From the NCBI GenBank assembly GCA_015222855.1, contig JADFWA010000292.1, positions 1-6,686 on the forward strand: a DNA stretch of 6,686 bases, given 5' to 3'. Both the position numbers and the translations under genes were made by a program. Numbering within the stretch: the first letter of the stretch is position 1; each line of letters opens with the position of its first letter. This stretch comes from Pseudomonadota bacterium. GTDB lineage: Bacteria; Desulfobacterota; Syntrophia; Syntrophales; JADFWA01. Below the pieces are notes generated by a model. It ran no database searches. It had not been told where the DNA came from and saw only the letters and a program-made list of their open reading frames with translations. This document shows positions 1-4,481 of the stretch, piece after piece.

Positions 1-27
1 GGATTCAGGAAGAAGTTTAAAAAGTAA
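1..27 (+). CDS. possible 3' end of an upstream gene (partial)
   Basis: Frame 1 from the window edge reads GFRKKFKK and then TAA at 25-27, 28 bases before the stem of a strong terminator. That spacing suits the end of a transcription unit. The other two forward frames also stop within about 45 bases, so the frame is not certain. A basic lysine-rich tail is all that can be said about the product. Confidence 0.25.
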   Translation, partial: GFRKKFKK

Positions 28-54
28 ATCCGTATTCAATTGTTAAACAGCAAG

Positions 55-85
55 AAGCAGGGTCAGCGATGGCCCTGCTTTTTTT
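55..85 (+). terminator. intrinsic (Rho-independent) terminator
   Basis: Bases 55-64 pair with 71-80 (AAGCAGGG against CCCTGCTT, then a T-G and a C-G pair) around a 6-base loop at 65-70. A run of seven T covers 79-85. It closes whatever unit lies left of the window and insulates the replication module to its right. There is no A-run on the other side, so it works on + strand transcripts only. Confidence 0.85.
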
Positions 86-160
86 GTGTCTCCGAAGGGT
101 CCCCCGACGGTCCCCGACAAGCCAAAATCGCGCATTTGTCGGAAGATTTGCGAAGTTTTT

Positions 161-201
161 GATGCTTGGGATGCGTTTGGTGCGTTTAGGCAACGTTTGG
201 G
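161..201 (+). repeat. four degenerate ~10-bp repeats upstream of the regulator promoter
   Basis: Units TGCTTGGG (163-170), TGCGTTTGG (172-180), TGCGTTTAGG (181-190) and CAACGTTTGG (191-200) follow each other about every 10 bp, one helical turn. They end 21 bp before the -35 box of the promoter at 222-249. Helically phased repeats at this place are typical of binding sites for a plasmid regulator or initiator. The GTTTRG core also occurs in the TGTTTAGT array after rep, which hints at a shared binding protein; that link is inference. Upstream, GGTCCCC(C)GAC is repeated twice in tandem at 98-118, and CCGACAA (114-120) is inverted at 136-142. Confidence 0.45.
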
Positions 202-221
202 TGTGTCTATCAAGAAAAAAC

Positions 222-249
222 TTGCATTTTCTAAAAATCATGTTAAAAT
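222..249 (+). promoter_or_regulatory. sigma70-type promoter with extended -10, for the small regulator
   Basis: TTGCAT (222-227) is separated by 16 bp from TAAAAT (244-249). TG at 241-242 gives an extended -10 (TGTTAAAAT). It lies 36 bp before the ribbon-helix-helix start codon at 286, in an AT-rich stretch, with the phased repeats just upstream. This is the best promoter match in the window. Confidence 0.65.
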
Positions 250-285
250 GTTTTTACGATTAACAATCAAATTCTGAGGTAGCAA

Positions 286-477
286 ATGGCAAAGCGAAAA
301 AATAATCAGCTAAAACGGGGGCGTAAGCCAAAGTTTGAGAGGACCGAGATGGACTTCGTGGGGTTCAGAGTGCCCGCGAAGCTGAAAAAAAGTTACAAGT
401 TGCTTTGCACCATGCGAGACGTTGATATGTCAACAGAGCTACGGGGCTACATGCAGCGTAGTGTAAGGGGTAGTTAG
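286..477 (+). CDS. small ribbon-helix-helix DNA-binding protein, CopG-like regulator
   Basis: A 63-residue basic protein. After a lysine/arginine-rich N-terminal arm (residues 2-17) comes a short strand (about 24-30, FVGFRVP), an amphipathic helix (31-45), a turn containing DMS (47-49) and a second helix (49-60). That order is the ribbon-helix-helix (Arc/MetJ/CopG) fold, in which two chains pair their strands and read the DNA major groove. The start is supported by GAGG at 276-279, six bases before the ATG. A protein of this size directly upstream of a replication gene suggests a copy-number repressor like CopG of pLS1-type plasmids, or an antitoxin-type autoregulator. No toxin gene is adjacent. 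The phased repeats at 161-201 are candidate operators. The fold call comes from pattern recognition only. Confidence 0.7.
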   Translation: MAKRKNNQLKRGRKPKFERTEMDFVGFRVPAKLKKSYKLLCTMRDVDMSTELRGYMQRSVRGS

Positions 478-620
478 AGCTAGGTATTGGTAAGAGTCAA
501 GTTGATTAGGCCGGTGGTCTAGTCGATTCAATTTTAGCTTGTCGGCGGAGTCGACAAGACGCATCCCGGAGGGATGAGAACTTTAAAAAAGTTGTCATTT
601 CTACCGGGTTTTTTATTTTT
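478..620 (+). ncRNA. structured leader between regulator and rep, possible attenuator RNA
   Basis: This gap holds three hairpins. GATTAG (504-509) pairs with CTAGTC (519-524). CTTGTCG (538-544) pairs with CGACAAG (552-558) around a 7-base loop. CATCCC (562-567) pairs with GGGATG (571-576) around GGA. The third hairpin uses the same bases as the 5' arm of the terminator at 565-608, so the two cannot coexist, as in terminator/antiterminator switches. I matched no known riboswitch class. TTGTCA (592-597), 16 bp before TATTTT (614-619), is a possible promoter overlapping the terminator, so rep might instead start its own transcript here. Confidence 0.4.
565..620 (+). terminator. long-stem intrinsic terminator / attenuator before rep
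   Basis: The arm starting CCCGG (565-569) pairs back to CCGGG (604-608). The pairing continues through to AACTTT (579-584) with AAAGTT (588-593), closing on a three-A loop. There is an A-A mismatch, a bulged T and a G-G mismatch. The stem is followed by TTTTTTATTTTT (609-620). It stands between the regulator and rep, so it either ends the regulator transcript or conditionally stops transcription into rep. Confidence 0.7.
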
Positions 621-630
621 ATGGAGGTGA

Positions 631-684
631 ATGTTCAATCAAAATGGGGCAAGCTCTTGGGGCCACAGGAGCTATGACCTTTAA
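631..684 (+). CDS. putative 17-residue leader peptide of rep
   Basis: ATG at 631 follows a near-complete Shine-Dalgarno (GGAGGTGA, 623-630). The frame encodes MFNQNGASSWGHRSYDL and stops with TAA at 682-684, one base before the first arm of the interlocked inverted repeats (686). GGAGG sits only 3 bases from the ATG, closer than usual. An alternative 18-codon ORF starts at ATG 621 and stops at 677. Known parallels are RepY of IncI-type plasmids and Tap of R1, whose leader translation remodels the rep mRNA. Whether this one is translated is inference. If the candidate promoter at 592-619 is the real one, the Shine-Dalgarno would lie at the transcript start. Confidence 0.35.
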   Translation: MFNQNGASSWGHRSYDL

Positions 685-685
685 C

Positions 686-776
686 TGTGGTCGGTGGAGT
701 GATGTAAGCTTTTCAAAGGTTTCCCCCTTTGTGTTTACCGCTCCTCCACTGACCACAACTTACAAAGGGGGAAACC
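686..776 (+). promoter_or_regulatory. interlocked inverted repeats sequestering the rep ribosome-binding site
   Basis: Arm A (686-699, TGTGGTCGGTGGAG) pairs with A' (744-757) over 14 bp with one G-U. Arm B (718-732, GGTTTCCCCCTTTGT) pairs with B' (762-776) over 15 perfect bp. The order A-B-A'-B' is that of an H-type pseudoknot. B' contains the rep Shine-Dalgarno AAAGGGGG (764-771), and B is its exact complement. Only 4 bases join A' to B', too few to span a 14-bp stem, so the full stems probably compete or form partially: a switch rather than a static knot. If B pairs with B', rep translation should be blocked. A role as DNA binding sites cannot be excluded. Confidence 0.65.
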
Positions 777-779
777 AAA

Positions 780-2447
780 ATGCGTATTCAGAAATTAAAG
801 CGACTACTATCGGCGAACAAAAGCATTTATCTGAATCACCTGAGAGACCTGCAAAAAAGTGGCATCTCACATGCAACTGCAAAGGAAGCACGGATACACA
901 GCAAAGACGAGCGGCGCTTGCGGTTCCCCTATCCCGGTACGTCTGATTTTTTCAGAACGAAGATGTTCGGCAAGCGGGACGGGGCGAAATACTTGCAACC
1001 GACAGGTTCGGATGTCCGGTTGTATATACCTAACTCAGTCAGAAGTAAGTTGAAAAATAGTAAGACGCAATTGATGATCACAGAAGGCGAAAAAAAGACT
1101 CTGAGGGCATGTCAGGAAGGCTTTAGCACCGTTGGATTGGGCGGCGTCTGGAGTTGGGTACAAGACCATAAACCCATTGACGACCTCGACTCGATAAGCT
1201 GGGGAAACAGACAAGTCACCTACGTTCCCGATTCCGATGTATGGCAAAAAGAGGACTGTATGCGTGCCGTGTATGCCTTTTGCAGCGAGCTAAGAGACCG
1301 TGGCGCAAATGTCCGGGTAGTAAAGTTGCCAAATCTCGGTCACAAAAAAGCCGGGTTCGATGACTACCTTGTGGCCAAGGGTCATAGGGAATTTGGGAAA
1401 CTTGAGGCAAAATCGCTTAGTGATGATGTTTTCAACAAAGCAAGGATTTGGTGCGACGGCAGCAAGTATGCAAAAGTGGTCATTGATGAGTCAATCGTTG
1501 ATGCTGAGAATCTCTTAAGCCTTGAATTGCCTGAAAGAAAAGTTCTTCTGCACCCTTGGCTAAAAGACGGTTCTGTAACGTTGCTGTCAAGTTGGCGCGG
1601 GATTGGCAAAACCTGGTTCGCCATGTCGATCTGCAATGCGCTCACCACTGGCGGGGTATTCGGTCCATGGAGAGCACCGGAAGCCGTTCCTTGTCTTTAT
1701 CTTGATGCTGAGATGGTTATGGAAGATATTCGTGAACGAATATCCAAGTTGAAATTCTCTAAGCGCAAAGCACCCCTGTATATCCATTCAGCGGACATGG
1801 CAAATCTCATGGGAGAGAGTGAGCCAAATCTGGCCAGTAAAAAATGGCGTGAGAAAATGGAGCAACGCTTGAAACACTGCGGCGTAAAATTTTGGATACT
1901 CGACAATATATCCTCGGCAGCTTCGGCACTTGACGAGATGTCCGCCACAGAGTGGGCACCAATAAGAAGGTGGTTCGTTCATTTGAGATTTGAGGGAATA
2001 ACGTCACTCATAGTTCACCACCAGGGAAAAGACAGTAGCAGAGGCCCAAGAGGCACCTCTTCTATTGAAGATAATGTTGACACCAGCATTAGCTTGAAAT
2101 TGCCCAAGGATTACGAACCTGAGGACGGTTGCCGGTTCATTGTAGATTTCACCAAGAAGCGGATATCACAGGAGCACATAGATGCCGTGGCGTCGAGGGA
2201 GATGACGCTTGAAGCTGGCGCGGACGGGTTGTTGTCCTGGAGAACGCAAGATGTGAAAGTAAAGAGTAAGAAAGCTGTCATTGAAGCCTTAGATCAGGGT
2301 ATGAACCAGACAGAAGCAGCAAACATTAGTGGAGTAGGAAGAAGTCGGGTCAGTCAGATCGTGAAGGAAGCTCATAGAAAGGGGTGGCTGGACGTGGAAA
2401 ACAAACTCACTGACAAAGGCAAGGAAAAGTTTAGTTTGAATGTTTAG
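780..2447 (+). CDS. replication protein: Toprim (DUF3854-like) primase plus RepA-type helicase ATPase
   Basis: A 555-residue protein. Residues 15-45 resemble the N-terminus of DUF3854 proteins (YLNHLRDLQKSGIS). The Toprim-like part follows: ITEGEKK (100-106) with the catalytic-type glutamate, DSD (151-153) and KAGFDDYL (190-197). Residues 250-465 form a RecA-fold ATPase of the RSF1010 RepA/AAA_25 group: Walker A WRGIGKT (272-278), LYLDAEM (306-312), hydrophobic strand ending in D375 (FWILDN, 371-376), HHQGK (413-417) and the RGTSSIEDNVDT segment (424-435). The C-terminal tail holds a helix-turn-helix (about 508-531) and ends in a winged-helix-like segment. It should act in the cytoplasm as a replicative primase-helicase or initiator. 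AAAGGGGG at 764-771 fixes the ATG at 780. The stop codon lies inside the first exact TGTTTAGT repeat. Confidence 0.85.
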   Translation: MRIQKLKRLLSANKSIYLNHLRDLQKSGISHATAKEARIHSKDERRLRFPYPGTSDFFRTKMFGKRDGAKYLQPTGSDVRLYIPNSVRSKLKNSKTQLMITEGEKKTLRACQEGFSTVGLGGVWSWVQDHKPIDDLDSISWGNRQVTYVPDSDVWQKEDCMRAVYAFCSELRDRGANVRVVKLPNLGHKKAGFDDYLVAKGHREFGKLEAKSLSDDVFNKARIWCDGSKYAKVVIDESIVDAENLLSLELPERKVLLHPWLKDGSVTLLSSWRGIGKTWFAMSICNALTTGGVFGPWRAPEAVPCLYLDAEMVMEDIRERISKLKFSKRKAPLYIHSADMANLMGESEPNLASKKWREKMEQRLKHCGVKFWILDNISSAASALDEMSATEWAPIRRWFVHLRFEGITSLIVHHQGKDSSRGPRGTSSIEDNVDTSISLKLPKDYEPEDGCRFIVDFTKKRISQEHIDAVASREMTLEAGADGLLSWRTQDVKVKSKKAVIEALDQGMNQTEAANISGVGRSRVSQIVKEAHRKGWLDVENKLTDKGKEKFSLNV

Positions 2448-2623
2448 TTTAGTCGCCCCTTATAGGGGGGCGACACTAAACATTTTAGCCGTTGTTTAGC
2501 TAAATGTTTAGTGGGCCATTTCTGTAAGTAGTTGTTTTCATAGGCTTTCCCCAAAAATGTTTAGTGAATGTTTAGTCTTTTGTTTAGTCACCGCGAAAAA
2601 AACACTAAACAATTCACTAAACA
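2428..2623. repeat. TGTTTAGT iteron array, candidate replication origin
   Basis: Exact TGTTTAGT occurs on + at 2441, 2505, 2558, 2569 and 2581, and as ACTAAACA at 2475, 2604 and 2616. Near copies are AGTTTAGT (2428) and TGTTTAGC (2493). Start-to-start spacing within groups is 11-12 bp (2493/2505, 2558/2569/2581, 2604/2616), roughly a helical turn. The last five copies form three direct followed by two inverted units. Position just after rep and phasing suit Rep-binding iterons of a theta-type origin. Ribbon-helix-helix proteins also bind short repeats of this kind, so an operator role is possible. I saw no clear DnaA box in the array. Confidence 0.7.
2452..2474 (+). terminator. GC-rich hairpin after rep, possible terminator
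   Basis: GTCGCCCC (2452-2459) pairs perfectly with GGGGCGAC (2467-2474) around a 7-base loop. It lies five bases after the rep stop codon, which favours transcription termination, but the T-tract is only TTTT at 2483-2486. The inverted iterons at 2441-2448 and 2475-2482 extend it into a 42-bp palindrome, so it may instead be part of the origin structure. Confidence 0.4.
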
Positions 2624-2683
2624 TTGAGGAAAATTGAAACAGGAGTCAGATAATCAGAACGGGGCGGAAGAGTAGAAAAATGT

Positions 2684-2872
2684 ATGAAACCGACATCCAT
2701 AGAACGGAAGCAGTTCAGTGAAAAACTAAAGCGAAAAATTCATGAGCGGATTGAAGCGGGAAAATTCCGACAAGAGCTGAAGCAGGTCACATGGGATTAT
2801 CATGCTGCGGCTTCATATATCAACCAAAAGTTCCCGGAACCGAAGACGATATCTTTCAGGGATTTTCTGTGA
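2684..2872 (+). CDS. small basic hypothetical protein (62 aa)
   Basis: I do not recognise the family. It encodes 62 residues, strongly helical and basic in the first half (ERKQFSEKLKRKIHERIEAG), then a WDYHAAASYINQKFPE segment. There are no membrane segments or cysteine pairs. The ATG at 2684 is the first start after an in-frame TAA at 2651. The ribosome site is poor (a purine-rich stretch at 2661-2680). It opens a compact group of three genes with gaps of 11 bases and then a 1-base overlap, which supports co-expression. It could be an accessory replication or regulatory protein, but nothing in the sequence shows this. Confidence 0.55.
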   Translation: MKPTSIERKQFSEKLKRKIHERIEAGKFRQELKQVTWDYHAAASYINQKFPEPKTISFRDFL

Positions 2873-2883
2873 GTAGATAGGAC

Positions 2884-3054
2884 ATGGCCGAATATCTTTG
2901 CTCAAAATGTAACTGGACCTTTTTCGGGATTAGGAGAAAGAGGAAAAATCGCTGTGTAAGATGTGGCGGAAGGCTCAGAAAGAGTAGGCCCAAAACGTTC
3001 GGAGATAGCAGGGTGGATGAGGAAAACGGCGTCAGGGAAGCGGAGAAGGAATAA
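2884..3054 (+). CDS. 56-residue zinc-ribbon protein
   Basis: ATG 2884 opens a 56-residue reading frame. It has two CxxC knuckles, CSKC (residues 6-9) and CVRC (24-27), spaced as in zinc ribbons and followed by a basic patch (RLRKSRPK, 30-37) and an acidic tail. The cysteine pairs probably bind one zinc ion; small ribbons like this usually contact nucleic acid or a partner protein. It starts 11 bases after the previous gene, and an in-frame TAG at 2878 rules out an upstream start. AGGA lies very close to the ATG, so initiation may rely on translation from upstream. Its TAA overlaps the next ATG in TAATG (3052-3056), a classic coupling arrangement. Confidence 0.65.
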   Translation: MAEYLCSKCNWTFFGIRRKRKNRCVRCGGRLRKSRPKTFGDSRVDEENGVREAEKE

Positions 3055-3407
3055 TGGATTTCATGGAAACATATCCAGAAGAAATAGAACGGCTATACAT
3101 ACATCTGTTCGGTTTTGGTGGCTCTAAAGAAGACCGTATAGAAAAAATAGCACTTATTGAAAGTGGAATAGATCTAGCGATTGGTTTGATGCAGAATTGC
3201 AGTTCCGTAGAAGACCTGAAGTCATTGCTGACAGATGACCATATAGATATGTCGTTTGTGAGAATAGTGGTTCTGATTATCACGGGAAGGCTCAATAACC
3301 TGTCTGCCGAGCAATTAGACACCCTGCTCACTCCGGTTGGCTGGAAAAATAACCTGGAATTATGTTTTAAGGATATTCTGACATTGGAAGTGCAGCAATT
3401 GAACTGA
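3054..3407 (+). CDS. hypothetical helical protein (117 aa)
   Basis: Family not recognised. It encodes 117 residues, mildly acidic and predicted mostly helical: helices around 8-19, 25-49, 52-59, 66-82 and 84-93. A hydrophobic stretch at 68-77 (FVRIVVLIIT) is too short for a confident membrane span and more likely a buried helix. The start at 3054 shares one base with the stop of the zinc-ribbon gene, with AAGGAA just upstream. ATG 3063 (residue 4) is an alternative. The overlap argues that the pair is translated together and may act together. The long open frame on the opposite strand here is serine/cysteine-rich and looks like a shadow. Confidence 0.6.
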   Translation: MDFMETYPEEIERLYIHLFGFGGSKEDRIEKIALIESGIDLAIGLMQNCSSVEDLKSLLTDDHIDMSFVRIVVLIITGRLNNLSAEQLDTLLTPVGWKNNLELCFKDILTLEVQQLN

Positions 3408-3460
3408 AGAATGGGAGCATGGTGTGAGAGTGCTGCATGGCGGTGAGGGGTGCAGGAAAC

Positions 3461-3488
3461 TTGTTTGAACCTACTTAACGTGTTTAAT
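3461..3488 (+). promoter_or_regulatory. weak promoter candidate before the TerS-like gene
   Basis: TTGTTT (3461-3466) and TTTAAT (3483-3488) are 16 bp apart and end 19 bp before the start codon at 3508. The 100-bp gap at 3408-3507 otherwise contains only trivial ORFs. Both boxes are imperfect. Confidence 0.3.
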
Positions 3489-3507
3489 ACAAAAAGGGAC
3501 AATCGAG

Positions 3508-3993
3508 ATGGCAGAGAAATATTGTAGAGTAAAACAACCTAATAAACGACGGCTTAAACCACTGACGGAGGAGAGGCTTAGCCAGGCGCTCCGGGCCAGC
3601 GGGGGAATTCAAAGTCATGCAGCGCGATTGGTCAGCCGGACTCCAGCGCGTGTCTCCCAAATGATTCGAGAGTCTGATTATTTGAAAGAGGTCCGCGACG
3701 CCGAGACTCAAGAAATATTTGACCTTGCCAAAAAAGGCTTAAAGCATCTCGTGAAACGAAAAAATGTCATAGCGTGCATTTACTGCTGCAAGACTCTGGG
3801 GAAAAATGAAGGCTGGTCAGAGCGACATGAAGTTGTCTCAGCTAACGTCAACGTCGGCGACCGAGGCGTTCTCTTATTGCCAGCGCCCGCAAACAGCTTG
3901 GGTGATTGGGAAACCCTGGCTTCTCAATGGGACCGGAAGCAACTCCCAGCTCCAGATAATGATGTGGTTGATTATTACGGTGATGACGAATAG
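3508..3993 (+). CDS. phage small-terminase (TerS)-like helix-turn-helix protein
   Basis: A 161-residue protein. A basic N-terminus is followed by a helix-turn-helix (about 22-54: LSQALRASGGIQSHAARLVSRTPARVSQMI). Then come a helical segment in which a long helix leads to VIACIYCCKTLGKNEGWSERHE (87-108) and a tail with LLLPAPANSLGDWETLASQW (122-141). This order is typical of TerS-like phage DNA-recognition proteins, where the first domain binds the packaging site and the middle helices oligomerise. The terminal acidic tail (DVVDYYGDDE) could contact a large terminase. No large terminase is in the window, so it may work with a helper phage enzyme, with a gene beyond the window, or as a regulator. 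AAAAAGGGA at 3491-3499 precedes the start. Confidence 0.55.
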   Translation: MAEKYCRVKQPNKRRLKPLTEERLSQALRASGGIQSHAARLVSRTPARVSQMIRESDYLKEVRDAETQEIFDLAKKGLKHLVKRKNVIACIYCCKTLGKNEGWSERHEVVSANVNVGDRGVLLLPAPANSLGDWETLASQWDRKQLPAPDNDVVDYYGDDE

Positions 3994-3995
3994 CC

Positions 3996-4115
3996 ATGCG
4001 CCAAGTATCAAAAAGGAAAGACCGTAAGCGCACACTGAAGCAAGCTGAAAAAAGGCAGAAAAAGAGAGAGCGGAGACGTGAGAAACGTATGCAAAAACAG
4101 GATGACCGTGATTGA
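3996..4115 (+). CDS. 39-residue, extremely basic peptide
   Basis: ATG 3996, two bases after the TerS-like stop, opens a 39-residue frame. Almost every other residue is K or R (RQKKRERRREKRMQKQ, residues 20-35) and it ends DDRD. It should form a single charged helix that binds DNA, RNA or an acidic partner such as the acidic C-terminus of the preceding protein. GGTGA inside the upstream gene may serve as ribosome site. Low complexity makes family assignment impossible. The tight linkage and sustained Lys/Arg/Glu codon pattern argue that it is real. Confidence 0.5.
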   Translation: MRQVSKRKDRKRTLKQAEKRQKKRERRREKRMQKQDDRD

Positions 4116-4190
4116 TAAATATCAATCGTACTTTATAAAACCCGCTCCCTATATTGCTATTGTTTCAGCTTTTCTCAATCGTATTTTATA
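4111..4190 (+). promoter_or_regulatory. AT-rich control region with palindrome and direct repeat
   Basis: ATTGATAAATATCAAT (4111-4126) is a perfect palindrome with a 2-bp centre. It overlaps the stop codon of the basic peptide gene. From its right arm, TCAATCGTACTTTATA (4122-4137) recurs as TCAATCGTATTTTATA (4175-4190), one mismatch, 53 bp downstream. Each copy ends in a -10-like TTTATA. The layout suits an operator plus promoter for the two genes that follow (4250-5297). The bound protein is unknown. Confidence 0.45.
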
Positions 4191-4249
4191 TTTCTGCAAT
4201 TTTATAAACTTTAGAACCAGAGAATTTTGACACTGAGGGAGGTGATAAG

Positions 4250-4456
4250 GTGAAAGGATTTGGAGGTTCATATCGTAACGTAAGATTGCCAAAGTCCAAG
4301 CGCGTCAAGTCCAGCAGCGGTGCGCCGACCGACCCCTGGCCAGGCATCCCGACCGACGTGAAGTTGCCAGGGGTTGTCCGCAAGCCGCTGGGGGCACATG
4401 GCGGCACGAAGTATGGCCGTGTGCCAAAAAATCACAGAAGTCACAACTATAAATAA
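4250..4456 (+). CDS. small basic Gly/Pro-rich hypothetical protein (68 aa)
   Basis: Start codon GTG at 4250 is chosen because AGGGAGGTGAT (4236-4246) is an almost full Shine-Dalgarno, seven bases from the start. The 68-residue product is very basic and rich in G, P, S and K, with no hydrophobic core (MKGFGGSYRNVRLPKSKRV at the start, HRSHNYK at the end), so it is probably disordered alone. It may bind nucleic acid or be a minor structural protein, but no family is recognised. It precedes the 271-residue gene by 25 bp and probably shares its transcript. The strong ribosome site implies high expression. Confidence 0.6.
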   Translation: MKGFGGSYRNVRLPKSKRVKSSSGAPTDPWPGIPTDVKLPGVVRKPLGAHGGTKYGRVPKNHRSHNYK

Positions 4457-4481
4457 CTAAATGAGAAAGGAGAAATAGACA

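Noticed and set aside
69..277. Two overlapping + strand ORFs (69-263, 86-277) and one - strand ORF in the first control region
   Set aside because: None has a ribosome site. They overlap each other, the terminator, the phased repeats and the promoter; non-coding is the simpler reading.
574..630. 18-codon ORF MRTLKKLSFLPGFLFLWR, signal-peptide-like
   Set aside because: It is encoded by the terminator stem and T-run. The GGAGGG before it is directly against the ATG, with no spacer.
644..946. 100-codon ORF through the rep leader
   Set aside because: The only Shine-Dalgarno is 16 bases away, and the frame runs through the inverted repeats and the start of rep.
2428..2623. CRISPR array
   Set aside because: Units are 8 bp, in both orientations, with no constant spacers; an iteron array fits better.
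3411..3479. Very short + strand ORFs of 11 and 13 codons
   Set aside because: No well-spaced ribosome site, and nothing distinguishes them from chance.
3032..3502. 156-codon - strand ORF
   Set aside because: Serine/cysteine-rich composition, and antisense to a coupled + strand gene pair; a shadow ORF.
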